A stretch of 57,312 bases of DNA from Bacteroidales bacterium (GTDB lineage: Bacteria > Bacteroidota > Bacteroidia > Bacteroidales > UBA932). A program made the translations under genes and the position numbers. Shown in pieces: positions 1-8,054 of this stretch. Location of the stretch: contig SUYQ01000017.1 in NCBI GenBank assembly GCA_015060325.1, positions 1-57,312 on the forward strand. The letters are read 5' to 3'. The stretch's first letter is position 1. Every line of letters starts with the position of its first letter. The notes beneath the pieces were generated by a model. That model worked only from the letters and a program-made list of their open reading frames with translations, had not been told where the DNA came from and did no database searches.

Positions 1-1
1 G

Positions 2-34
2 TACTTCAATGACGAAAAGAAGTCCAAGAAATAA
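2..34 (+). CDS. Possible 3' end of an upstream gene
   Basis: The first bases read in one frame as YFNDEKKSKK followed by TAA, and a strong palindromic terminator starts 18 nt later. This looks like the lysine-rich tail of a gene that begins left of the window. Ten residues are too few to name it, and it could be chance. Confidence 0.35.
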   Translation, partial: YFNDEKKSKK

Positions 35-52
35 GGAGATCTTTACATTGCT

Positions 53-92
53 AAAAGTGGTTGGTGAACGAGCTCGTTCACCAACCACTTTT
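53..92. terminator. Perfect 40-nt palindrome, bidirectional terminator
   Basis: Two 20-nt arms (53-72 and 73-92) are exact reverse complements, starting with AAAA and ending with TTTT. RNA from either strand would fold into a hairpin followed by a U-run. It lies between a possible rightward gene end and the 3' end of the leftward reverse transcriptase gene, so it can end transcription from both sides. Confidence 0.75.
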
Positions 93-152
93 GTCATGAT
101 CACCAACCAAAAATGTCAATTATACCATATTTTCCCCACATCTGACACTCGT

Positions 153-1295
153 TCAATCCTTACATAAACGATTACCAAAGTGGGAAAGATATCCAGCATA
201 AGACTTCCGTTTAGAAAGAATTTTATACGGATTCTTTTCTTCTATATAATCGCATAGGATCTTACCTTTAAGCCTTGAAAGACATTTCGGATAAATATAA
301 CGCTGATATGGTTTGACTACTGCTCCTAAAAATCGAACACCTTTATTGACGTGGGTTAAGTTAATTTTACGAGGATGTAAATTCAACCCAAGACACGAAG
401 AAAGAAAGTTCCTAATGAGCGGTATCAGAGAAAGAAGTTCTTGAGAAGAATTCCCTACTATACAGAAATCATCCACATATCTGCCATAGTGTTTACACTT
501 CAATTCTCGCTTGATATAGTGATCCAAAGCAGAGAGATATATGTTACTGAATAACTGAGATGTCAGATTCCCTATTGGAAGACCACACCCTTCAGATGCA
601 TAGAAAAGACTTTTGGAACGAGGAAGTTCATCCCAATCACGAATAGAACCTTTACGATAGCACCCTTTGGTCGGTTCATTAAAAATCACTAGAGACAAAA
701 GACGTAATGCCAAAGGCAAATCAAAAGGTAGACTATGCTTTGAAGAGTACTTAAGAAGGCGAGACTCGATCGTATCATACAATCGCTGCCGGTTAATATT
801 CATAAAATACCCCTCGACATCCAATTTAAGGATATAGCATTCACGTCTATAATTATCCGAACAGGAACGGGTATGATGTTCCAAACGCTCTATCCCAAAT
901 AAAGTCCCTTTACCTTCACGACAGGAATAACTATCATAGATAAAGGTTGGTTCAAAGATTGGCATCAGCCAATTATAGAGAAGGTGGTGAACAATCCTGT
1001 CACGAAAAGAAGCTGCAAAGACTTCACGCAAGACAGGATCACGGATAACGAAACACATACTACGACCGACACGGTAACGTCCAGACACGATATCTTCATA
1101 CAACCTCATCAGGTTATCAGACAGACTACGTTCAAAACGTATCTGTGAAGTTGTGTTGCGTTTATTCTTTCGAGCACAATAATAAGCAGTGAAAAGATCC
1201 GTCAGTAAGTTTACCCCTCCCGACTGATACTTGGAGACAACGGACTGAGTAACCGTTCGCACGATTGTTGTTGTTCGCCGGATTGACGTTGCCAT
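153..1295 (-). CDS. DGR reverse transcriptase
   Basis: This RNA-directed DNA polymerase copies the adjacent template repeat RNA into cDNA with errors at adenines, which then replaces the variable repeat. Palm motifs are visible: LKLDVEGYF near residues 157-165 (first catalytic Asp), IGNLTSQ near 241-247 (the [I/V/L]GxxxSQ motif typical of DGR enzymes; many other RTs have QG instead) and YVDD at 273-276. The length fits a compact single-domain DGR RT. The first ATG (1295) lies inside the template repeat and no good alternative ATG exists before residue 63, so the N-terminus is uncertain: either the gene overlaps TR, or translation starts at a rare codon near residue 28-31. It is the last gene of the leftward cassette, ending 60 nt before a strong palindrome. 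Confidence 0.93.
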   Translation of the reverse strand: MATSIRRTTTIVRTVTQSVVSKYQSGGVNLLTDLFTAYYCARKNKRNTTSQIRFERSLSDNLMRLYEDIVSGRYRVGRSMCFVIRDPVLREVFAASFRDRIVHHLLYNWLMPIFEPTFIYDSYSCREGKGTLFGIERLEHHTRSCSDNYRRECYILKLDVEGYFMNINRQRLYDTIESRLLKYSSKHSLPFDLPLALRLLSLVIFNEPTKGCYRKGSIRDWDELPRSKSLFYASEGCGLPIGNLTSQLFSNIYLSALDHYIKRELKCKHYGRYVDDFCIVGNSSQELLSLIPLIRNFLSSCLGLNLHPRKINLTHVNKGVRFLGAVVKPYQRYIYPKCLSRLKGKILCDYIEEKNPYKILSKRKSYAGYLSHFGNRLCKD

Positions 1296-1422
1296 TGTTG
1301 TTGAAGTTCAGGTTGTACGCGTTGTTGCTATTGTTGCTGTTAGGAGAGGCAGACCAATAGTTGCCGTTGTTACCGACATTGTTGAGACTGCCATCGTTGT
1401 TGTTGCGATAACCCGAAGCAGG
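1231..1422 (-). repeat. DGR template repeat (TR)
   Basis: This is a near-copy of the 3' end of the target gene (2476-2667). Over these 192 positions I count 24 mismatches, and every one is T in TR on the + strand, i.e. A on the coding strand. TR read in the target's frame is crowded with AAC (Asn) codons. AAC is the usual DGR design, because changing the first two bases never creates a stop codon. TR lies between the accessory gene and the RT, and its 3' part (coding sense) overlaps the start of the RT reading frame. Identity resumes as TGAT just beyond the right-hand (coding 3') end after a single mismatch (1229 against 2474). Confidence 0.95.
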
Positions 1423-1423
1423 T

Positions 1424-1639
1424 ATTTAAAGCAGCCTCTGTAAGAGTCGGGCATTCGCCCTATCTTTTGATGAATGACGTAGCGGGAGTCCGAAGACTGA
1501 CACCGCGCCAGACTGGGATATATGACCGCTTGAGATTCCTCCATTCGCTACGTTCAGTCGGAATGACAGACTCATAACCAAATGCCATTTCAAGCGACCG
1601 AAGGGAGTCGAGAAATCTCCGTGACGGTGGGCTGCTGAA
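1424..1639. other. Non-coding spacer between TR and accessory gene, with a dispersed repeat
   Basis: No convincing gene. It holds a divergent copy of the dispersed intergenic repeat (about 1531-1622): GATTCCTCCATTCG followed by a GGAATGACAG core, then CGACCGAAGGGAGTCGAG and AAATCTCC. This resembles copies at 8245-8314, 24221-24345, 31248-31430 and 33069-33150. The DGR transcript from the accessory gene into TR would run through it, so it may form the 5' part of the TR RNA. Confidence 0.5.
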
Positions 1640-2347
1640 TCAATCCCCCTCGTGTACCTTAGCCGTAACCTTTCCACGAAGTGCACAGAGTTGCTTGCTG
1701 ACGGATACTACCCTTTCACTGGCTAATGCAAATGTATTTACAGATATTTCCTTAAGGTCTTTCAAGACCTGCAATGCAAACTTGATTTCCGAGCAGAACT
1801 CTAAAGCTTTGTCTATATGAGCATCCCTGTCCGGAACATCGTAAAGCATCCTGACGGCATAACACAAATCATAAGTCAGTTCCTTGATGCGCACACCGAC
1901 CGGATTGGAGACATTCTTTGAGATATGGGCAGCAAACTGCATTGTCTGAGTCATAAGGTCATAAGCGACCTTATACACCGGGGACTTCTCTATCACAGCA
2001 GTGTGAGGAGTAAACCTGTCCCCCACATTTACACTCACCACCTCCTTCCAATTATGGTACTCCACCTCGTCAAACTTCTTCCGCATATGACAACGCAGCA
2101 GTCCATCCTGCACCCACTCATATACATATCCGTTGAGCCATTTGGGGATGGTCTGTTCTGGAAATCCGAGAGAAATCACATCCATGTTCACAGTCTTTAT
2201 GTATCGCTTGGATAATTTAAATTCATGAATCAGCGTATGAGCGAAGAACGCACTTCGCTCATACGCCTTCATGAACATACCCTCACGGTACAACCAGATG
2301 CTGTCCGTGTTCTGATCTTCTCTGTCTATGATTTCTCTGAATGTCAT
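1640..2347 (-). CDS. DGR accessory protein, MutS-like N-terminus plus Avd-like helical C-terminus
   Basis: A 235-residue protein between target gene and TR, the usual place for a DGR accessory variability determinant. The ATG at 2347 gives MTFREIIDRED; a TTG further upstream would run through the GC-rich hairpin region and is less likely. The N-terminal ~70 residues (IWLYREGMFMKAYERSAF, later LGFPEQTIPKWL) resemble the MutS domain I pattern described for MutS-like (MSL) DGR accessory proteins. The last ~90 residues are predominantly helical with basic helices (VRIKELTYDLCYAVRML, ERVVSVSKQLCALRGKV), like the four-helix Avd family that binds RT and TR RNA. Family assignment is by pattern and position only. 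A large inverted repeat lies inside the coding region (2222-2275). Confidence 0.7.
   Translation of the reverse strand: MTFREIIDREDQNTDSIWLYREGMFMKAYERSAFFAHTLIHEFKLSKRYIKTVNMDVISLGFPEQTIPKWLNGYVYEWVQDGLLRCHMRKKFDEVEYHNWKEVVSVNVGDRFTPHTAVIEKSPVYKVAYDLMTQTMQFAAHISKNVSNPVGVRIKELTYDLCYAVRMLYDVPDRDAHIDKALEFCSEIKFALQVLKDLKEISVNTFALASERVVSVSKQLCALRGKVTAKVHEGD
2222..2275. repeat. Inverted repeat inside the accessory gene
   Basis: Arms GCGTATGAGCGAAG (2233-2246) and its exact complement (2253-2266) surround a 6-nt loop and are flanked on both sides by TTCATGAA (2222-2229 and 2268-2275). It codes for the conserved AYERSAF region, about residues 25-42. A 14-bp perfect stem in coding DNA is unusual and could act on RNA or DNA structure. 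Confidence 0.7.
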
Positions 2348-2353
2348 AATTTC

Positions 2354-2449
2354 GGGGCGCTTCGCGCCGACTCTCTCGCGCCGGGCGCGAGAAGAAACCC
2401 GCAAAACGCATGGTCAAGGGAGCCTTGCTTACGCTTGGGCTCCCTGACC
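2354..2449. promoter_or_regulatory. Hairpin cluster just downstream of VR (candidate DGR target-recognition structure)
   Basis: Three GC-rich inverted repeats lie between the target stop codon (2464) and the accessory start (2347): GGCGC/GCGCC (about 2356-2368), TCTCGCGCC/GGCGCGAGA (2374-2392), and a 12-bp stem with one bulge at 2412-2449 (GGTCA-A-GGGAGCC against GGCTCCCTGACC). The last is 26 nt past the VR end in coding sense. In the Bordetella phage DGR a hairpin just after VR strongly promotes retrohoming; this may be the counterpart. It may also stop transcription after the target gene. Confidence 0.5.
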
Positions 2450-2463
2450 GCGCTAACTAAGAT

Positions 2464-5142
2464 TTATTTTGATTCTTGGAGACAACGGACTGAGTAACCG
2501 AACGCACGATTGTAGTAGTACGCCGGATCGACGTAGCCATCGCTGTTGAAGCTCAGGCCGTACGCGATGTCGCCATAGCCGCTGCTAGGAGAGGCAGACC
2601 AATAGCGGCCGTTGTTACCGACATAGTTGAGACTGCCATCGTTGTAGTAGCGATAACCCGAAGCAGGATACCAAGTTGTGGAAGGTGATGAGATGCTGAA
2701 AGATATTCCTTCATTTGTACTGTCGTATGTAGTATCATAAAATCCTGCCTTTGACCATATACCATTACTACCTCCATCAGGGACGCGCCAACCTGATGGA
2801 CATGGATCGTAGATTGACTTATCGTTTGATGAGGTGGTCCAACGGGAGTTGTCTGTTGAAGAATCTCCGGTGTAATACCAATCGTAATTCTTACTGTTGT
2901 AAGTAATAAATGTAGTAGGGTGGACAGTAGCGTATTCGATTGTACCATTCGATGAATTTGATGATACTGCCGACGGCCAAGCGATGGTGGACTTGGCTAT
3001 GGTATTGCTGCTGATTGAAGATGAACCAAGGAACGGATCCTTGCGACCCCACTGATAGAGCAGGCCCAGCGCACCGACGTCGCCAGGAGTTGCGGAAGTT
3101 GCACCAAGATTCCTATCCATCATAGTTCCTGCATCGTTATTATAAACCTGTGCCTGTGGCTGGTCGGTAAACCAGATATGCCATGACCAGAGAATATTGC
3201 CATCGGCATCCTTGGCGGCGATGACAGCGTTGCCCTCCTTGAATGCATCGGCGGTCTGGAAGGCGATATAACCATCCTTGTAGCAGACGCCATCAATCAG
3301 TTCAAGATAATCCGGAGCTGTCGATGTGCCAAATGTCTCCCACAGAATTGCAGCTGAAGCGACATTTCCGACAGATGTACTGCTGTTACCTTTGACTGTC
3401 TTGAATTTGTAAAGGCCTGAATTTGAAACTATATAGCAGTTCGCGGAAGCAGAAGATGACAAGTCAGATGCTGATGATATGTTCAAATCCGACTGAACAT
3501 TATACAAATCCGCAATTTCAAATGTCTGCGGTAAGCCAACAATCGTTACGTCGTTCTGCAACAGATAATACTGCCAATAATATTCAGTATCTAACAATAA
3601 TCTTGAAATCTCGACAGTAAAGTCTCCGTTTTCAGAAGTCTCGGTTATAGTCTTCGTCTGTATTCCGGCAGATTGGCTCGTCGTTGATTTAGGATAATAC
3701 TGAACACCTATCCCTATCACTCCCGGTTCGCTAAACTGAACATTGCCCTTGAAAGTCACTACATTCCTATCAATGCTCTCAACCTCTATTGTTATAGGCA
3801 CATCCTCCGTCTTGAAAGTCTGTATCGTGCCGTATGAGTATGCATGGTTATTCAACACATAGTAAGTGTAATGGTAAGTCGTACCGAACTTCAATCCGGA
3901 CATACTGACATCAAAAGACCCATCTTCCTTGATATCTTCGGATGTCAAAGTGTATTTCTTTAAGTAATTACTCTTTGTGACTGTTTCAGATGTATTTATG
4001 AGCACTGCTATTTGCACCTCATCTATCGCTGTCGGAGGATCTATCTTACCCTTGAACTGCACAGTTGTCTGGGTGTTTGACTCGACATCAAGTTCGACAG
4101 ATACAGGAGGGGTCGCAAAAGAACTGACCTCGCTGTATTTCTTGTCATTTTTCTGCTGAACGATTATACAATACATGTACTCCGCTGCATAATCCAGATG
4201 CAGGGTTATCGAGAAGGTCTTATCATCATTGAAATCGGGCTTTGTGGCAACCACAGACGGCAGAGTCTCATCTACGGCACTGAAACTGTCGGGACGGGAA
4301 TAACGGATAATGACTTTGATATAATCCAGAGCCTCATCCGACGCGTCTATCGAGCCTGTGAAGGTTGCAGTCGTTGCTGTAACCGACGACAGTCTGATCT
4401 TTACAGGGCCGACCTGACTCACGCCTTCCTGTTCTTCTCCTTCATCCTGACTTTCAGATTTCCTCGGAAGAGTCAGTTTCTCTCCATCCGCCATGGTGAT
4501 GTAAACATTATTCTCATCGTATGTCACCTCGGCAAACATGGTATAACCCTTGTCGCCTGTAGCCTGACCGAGAGTATCTTCCTCCCAGGTCTTGCCGCCG
4601 TCGTATGACACATACCAGTAGCCGTCAACTATCTTCAACTGAGGTGTCACGCCCGACTGACCGGGAGTACCCGGCTCACCATCTTCTCCATCTATGGCTG
4701 AAGCACGCACTTTTTCACCGTCCGAATCACGCAACCACTCTCCGTCAACCGTCCAGTACCACAATCCATCGGTATCCTGCTTCACACCCATAGCCGGAAC
4801 ATAACCGTCCTTGCCGTTGTATATGGTGACAGCACCACTCTTGCTAAAAGTTATAGTGTAACCCACTACCTCGTCACCTTCGTTAATCGGAGCTACGCTT
4901 GTCACATAGTCCTTGTCCTGAAGAGCAGTGATGATGGTCTGCAAAGAGGAAATATTGGTATTCTGCTGAGCGGTCAGACGCTCAAGTTCTTTGAGTCTTG
5001 ATTCGTGATCCTGCAACTGGCCGCTCAGACTTCCGATCTGCCCCTGAAGGGCTGAGTCATCATAACAACCGGTAATAACCAGTCCTGCGCATAGCAGTAA
5101 TGCGCATAGCATTCTGCCGAAATAGTTAACTGATTTCGTCAT
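2464..5142 (-). CDS. DGR target: variable FISUMP/C-type-lectin-fold surface lipoprotein
   Basis: An 892-residue envelope lipoprotein. The signal peptide ends in a lipobox (LVITG before Cys26), predicting lipid anchoring and probable surface exposure. After it come a heptad-like coiled coil (about 32-75), a DUF4988-like region with a short collagen-like Gly-X-Y run (151-163) and a tryptophan-rich module, then three Fn3/Ig-like repeats (about 245-555), then a FISUMP domain of C-type-lectin fold from about 570 to the end (MDRNLGA, YQWGRKDPF, YDPCPSGWRVP, YWSAS, SVRCLQ). The variable repeat encodes residues about 825-889, so diversification reshapes the predicted ligand-binding face. Compared with TR, 20 residues differ (19 from Asn, one from Ser). 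The ligand is unknown. It follows the GIY-YIG gene by 19 nt. Confidence 0.93.
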   Translation of the reverse strand: MTKSVNYFGRMLCALLLCAGLVITGCYDDSALQGQIGSLSGQLQDHESRLKELERLTAQQNTNISSLQTIITALQDKDYVTSVAPINEGDEVVGYTITFSKSGAVTIYNGKDGYVPAMGVKQDTDGLWYWTVDGEWLRDSDGEKVRASAIDGEDGEPGTPGQSGVTPQLKIVDGYWYVSYDGGKTWEEDTLGQATGDKGYTMFAEVTYDENNVYITMADGEKLTLPRKSESQDEGEEQEGVSQVGPVKIRLSSVTATTATFTGSIDASDEALDYIKVIIRYSRPDSFSAVDETLPSVVATKPDFNDDKTFSITLHLDYAAEYMYCIIVQQKNDKKYSEVSSFATPPVSVELDVESNTQTTVQFKGKIDPPTAIDEVQIAVLINTSETVTKSNYLKKYTLTSEDIKEDGSFDVSMSGLKFGTTYHYTYYVLNNHAYSYGTIQTFKTEDVPITIEVESIDRNVVTFKGNVQFSEPGVIGIGVQYYPKSTTSQSAGIQTKTITETSENGDFTVEISRLLLDTEYYWQYYLLQNDVTIVGLPQTFEIADLYNVQSDLNISSASDLSSSASANCYIVSNSGLYKFKTVKGNSSTSVGNVASAAILWETFGTSTAPDYLELIDGVCYKDGYIAFQTADAFKEGNAVIAAKDADGNILWSWHIWFTDQPQAQVYNNDAGTMMDRNLGATSATPGDVGALGLLYQWGRKDPFLGSSSISSNTIAKSTIAWPSAVSSNSSNGTIEYATVHPTTFITYNSKNYDWYYTGDSSTDNSRWTTSSNDKSIYDPCPSGWRVPDGGSNGIWSKAGFYDTTYDSTNEGISFSISSPSTTWYPASGYRYYNDGSLNYVGNNGRYWSASPSSGYGDIAYGLSFNSDGYVDPAYYYNRAFGYSVRCLQESK
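2476..2667 (-). repeat. DGR variable repeat (VR)
   Basis: The 3' end of the target gene, ending 12 nt before the target stop codon region (2464-2475). Compared with TR (1231-1422) it carries 24 substitutions, all at template adenines: to T, G or C in coding sense. No difference occurs at any G, C or T of the template strand. Sequence at both ends is invariant, including a 25-nt stretch at the coding 3' end that would hold the initiation-of-mutagenic-homing site. Multiply mutated codons include AAC to CGC, TTC and GGC (twice). Confidence 0.95.
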
Positions 5143-5161
5143 ATTTGTTTGATTTCATTAA

Positions 5162-5950
5162 TTACCACCCATAGACATACCACACCGGATTCTGCGCTCC
5201 GCGTGGTTTATTAGACAGGCGACAGCCTATAAGGGCATTGCGCTCTTTTGAGAGATCTACTATTGTATCTTGGTCAAAGAAATACCTATCACTTATGGAT
5301 TGATTCGTTGTCGCTTTTTGCCACCCGTTTTTATCCAGCTTGTAAACTCCGACAATTATTCCTGCATGTGTTGCCAATATATAATCTGCTTGATTTGCTC
5401 TATTAGGATTCAATACCCAGCACCAACGAACCTTTTTATAAATCTCCAATTCTGCATTTGGTCCGGTTGGGAGATAATTTATATTGATAGCAAGATACTT
5501 CTTGGTTTTATCAAATTGTACTTTCTTACCTGTAATAGACTTTTCGAGGTCATCTGCCGTAATACATCCATTGTCAGAATAAAATCCACCATAAATATTG
5601 GTAAGACCGTTTGAACTATTCAGATTGATATTCAGCTTATGATTGAAGATGTCTATAAGTACAGATTCAATCAGCAGAGCATGCTCATGGGTAAGTCCGT
5701 ATCTCACAATATAATGTATGACCTGATTGTGAGCTGGATTTTTTCTTTGGATTATACTGTTAATATATAGCTCTTTCGCATCATTGAGGTTTGCTCCATT
5801 CTTCTTTTTTACAGAAGCGACATGGCTAAACACTCTGTTACCAGTACCTTTACCTACGTAAAATGGAGCATTGTTTTTCGGATCTACTAGAATATAGACA
5901 TAATAGCCTATTGCTTCAACTGTTTTTGGGCTAAATTTCGTTAGTGGCAT
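5162..5950 (-). CDS. GIY-YIG domain protein
   Basis: A 262-residue protein with an N-terminal GIY-YIG nuclease domain: YVYIL at about 17-21, FYVGKGTGNRVF at 30-41 (the 'YIG' half, with the conserved Arg at about 39), then a helical HALLIES segment. The pattern resembles the LEM-3-like branch of the superfamily. GIY-YIG enzymes cut DNA, as homing, repair or defence nucleases. The C-terminal half (about 135-262) has no domain I recognise. It is the first gene of the leftward unit and stops 19 nt before the DGR target starts, so the two are probably co-transcribed. It is AT-rich like the rest of the island. Whether it has any part in DGR function is unknown. Confidence 0.75.
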   Translation of the reverse strand: MPLTKFSPKTVEAIGYYVYILVDPKNNAPFYVGKGTGNRVFSHVASVKKKNGANLNDAKELYINSIIQRKNPAHNQVIHYIVRYGLTHEHALLIESVLIDIFNHKLNINLNSSNGLTNIYGGFYSDNGCITADDLEKSITGKKVQFDKTKKYLAININYLPTGPNAELEIYKKVRWCWVLNPNRANQADYILATHAGIIVGVYKLDKNGWQKATTNQSISDRYFFDQDTIVDLSKERNALIGCRLSNKPRGAQNPVWYVYGW

Positions 5951-5960
5951 ATCTTATTAA

Positions 5961-6176
5961 TTCTCCCGCAGCTCCGACAGAATATTAAGGGGTATATACA
6001 AAGAAAGTGTGGAGCTGACTTTCGTTTATCCTACTGAAGGTTGTGGTAAGACCCAATCGGAAATAAACGACACAATACCCCACACCGTAGTAGATATGGA
6101 GTATCAAGGCGCAGAATGTACCTATCCCATGTATCTACACGAAGTGAGTGTTGTTCCGTCTCGTCCATCCGATTAG
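5961..6176 (+). pseudogene. Gene fragment with a P-loop-like motif
   Basis: An open frame without ATG (a GTG at 6009 is possible) reads VELTFVYPTEGCGKTQSEIN and ends PSRPSD at TAG 6174-6176. The GCGKT segment and following VVDME look like the Walker A region and first acidic strand of a small nucleotide kinase or ATPase, but the frame stops after about 55 residues. It is probably the remnant of a gene truncated during island rearrangement. The recognition rests on one short motif. Confidence 0.35.
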
Positions 6177-6379
6177 AAAACTACCACATTTTCAGTAGAG
6201 GACTTGCGAAAAACACTTTCACAATATGTAATGTCAGACGGCATAACCGCTTGACATGACAAATGTCGGAAAAGTTTTTCAAACGGGCAACACTCACCGG
6301 GGTATTGTTCAAAGGTATATTCTAACTTAAAATATTTTGTTCCGTTTCTTTCTAAACAGTTATAGTATTTGTTTGACAT
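6173..6379 (-). CDS. Small hypothetical protein
   Basis: A 68-residue frame beginning MSNKYYNCLERNG with four cysteines and no motif I recognise. It overlaps the end of the opposite-strand fragment by 4 nt. It lies in the decayed part of the island and may be a chance frame. Confidence 0.25.
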   Translation of the reverse strand: MSNKYYNCLERNGTKYFKLEYTFEQYPGECCPFEKLFRHLSCQAVMPSDITYCESVFRKSSTENVVVF

Positions 6380-6634
6380 ATAATGTCCTATAGTATTCTG
6401 GAGACAAACGGAACAAAGATTTCAAGAAGACTTATCACAAATATTTGGTGGAAAAGGAAAAATCCTTACCTTTGCATTGTCGTCGGATGCGACGATTCGC
6501 TAATAGAGAACAAATACAGGTATCTGCCCCTATCGGATGCCTGTTTTTCTTTTCTTACAGAGACTTTTCCGAGGGAGATGTAGATTTGGGTAGGACGCTC
6601 CGAGAAGACTCGAACACTTACTCTATTAGCAATT

Positions 6635-6811
6635 ATGAAGAAACGAGTCTCGCATCTGACCGTCCAAGCAACTACGAGAGTAGTGGTCTTGAAGCTTGTC
6701 AGAGTGAGGGCGTACATACGCTTTCGCCTCGGCATGAAAGAGAAGGTTCGGAGTCACTGGCGTAGGTATAGGGTTGCCTGCTCGGAAACATCCGTGACCG
6801 TATCTAAGTAA
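6635..6811 (+). CDS. Small basic hypothetical protein
   Basis: A 58-residue frame from ATG 6635, MKKRVSHLTVQATTR to TVSK and stop at 6809-6811. It is very rich in Arg, Lys and Val (VRVRAYIRFRLG, KEKVRSHWRRYR), which suggests a nucleic-acid-binding phage or mobile-element protein. A terminator-like hairpin follows 33 nt later on the same strand, supporting a real transcription unit. Function unknown. Confidence 0.4.
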   Translation: MKKRVSHLTVQATTRVVVLKLVRVRAYIRFRLGMKEKVRSHWRRYRVACSETSVTVSK

Positions 6812-6843
6812 AGATACGCTATTACCCTCCCTCGGTTTCATAG

Positions 6844-6873
6844 CAGAGATAATGCCTTATGGTGTTATCTCTG
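6844..6873 (+). terminator. Rho-independent terminator
   Basis: CAGAGATAA and TTATCTCTG form a 9-bp stem with a 12-nt loop, followed on the + strand by TCTTTATTTT. It suits the small basic gene ending at 6811, and lies just past the end of the integrase remnant on the other strand. Confidence 0.6.
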
Positions 6874-6877
6874 TCTT

Positions 6878-8054
6878 TATTTTGGGACGATTTTTTCCAA
6901 CAGTTCCCTGTTCTTGTCTCTTACAGACCGCGATATTGACTGGAGATATGTTTGTGTCGTGCGACTGGATATATGTCCAAAGAACTTCTGAATTTGTTCT
7001 GCACTCAAAACAGATTGAGGTCTCTTGAAATAGACTCCAACCCTTTATTGATTCGCTTAATCACATCGTGTATCTTGTTGTCGATTGACTTCTGAGTAGT
7101 GCAATTAACAAGATATGGCAAGATGTAGTCGGATGGTTTCGCTGGATTCAAAACACCATACCGTCTCATTATTTCCTCAGCAACGGAAGTAAAAGGTATG
7201 ACTGTTATAAGCCCGCTCTTTCTCGTCTTCCGCCTCCTGAAGCAGACTTCACCGTTAACAATATTCTCGTTCCTTAACGCCAATATATAGCCCAGATTTG
7301 CCCCACTTAACTGCAAGGAAAGAATGAAGAAATCCTTTGCAAATCGTTCTGTTATGTTCTGTGGCTGATATGCGAGAAATGCCCCAAGTTCATCATCATC
7401 CAATGCAGTCTTTTCCCTACGGACACTATTCAGAGATTGTCCTTTGATATTGGCGAAAGGATTAGTGCCTTTTACATGCCCCACCCTGATACCTTCATTA
7501 TAGATAGCCTTGAGGGAACGGAGATATATTCGTAGTGTATTCTCACTAATGTCCCGTCCTGTCTCCTTTCTGTAAGTCTTCCTGACGAATGTTATGAAGT
7601 CCTTGACAAAAGCATCAGTCATCAAAGAGAACTTTGGCTTTGATGAGAATCGACACAACCAATTTACCGCAGTACGATACAAAGCTATCGTTTTGGGTTG
7701 CAATTCTTGACTTTAAATATACCTATCCGCAACCACCGTAAACAGAGACTTATCATCTGCCTTTGCATATAGTCGTTGTCTGTACTCTCTTCCAAAGGCA
7801 TCGAAGGTGAATTTTTGCCCAAGTTCCCGGACAATTTCATTTGCTACAGACAAAGAACGCTTCACCTTCTCCATAGCGTGCTTATGAGCTTTCAACTTCG
7901 GATTCTCCAATTCATCCTTCGTCAGAAGCACCTTAGTTTCGGTGCTATACAATCGTGGAATCCGTTCAAAAGTGACGCGGATTTTGAGTTGTTTTCTTGA
8001 TTCTTCCTTCTCACGGGAATCCAATACAAGTTTCACTGTAGCAGTCGTCTCCAT
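6878..8054 (-). pseudogene. Decayed tyrosine recombinase (integrase)
   Basis: The N-terminal arm-binding region (METTATVKLVLDSREKEES) runs from 8054 to an in-frame TAA at 7713-7715. The same frame continues after the stop as the core-binding and catalytic regions (KTIALYRTAVNWLCRF, ENTLRIYLRSLKAIYNEG) to a stop at 7005-7007. The real C-terminus, FFGHISSRTTQTYLQS with the last-box His and nucleophilic Tyr, is in another frame and ends at 6878-6880. Between them the box-II segment (usual ARHxxAT with catalytic His/Arg) is missing. One nonsense mutation plus a deletion/frameshift make it inactive. It lies about 130 nt inside the tRNA-Asn-derived site, as expected for an island integrase. Confidence 0.8.

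Noticed and set aside
1308..1686. Open frames across TR and the spacer
   Set aside because: They read through the template repeat and a dispersed repeat; Asn/Thr-rich translations are a by-product of the AAC codons in TR.
6400..6416. TGGAGACAAACGGA resembles the invariant end of TR/VR
   Set aside because: Only about 13 bases match, with an inserted base and no similarity beyond; probably chance.
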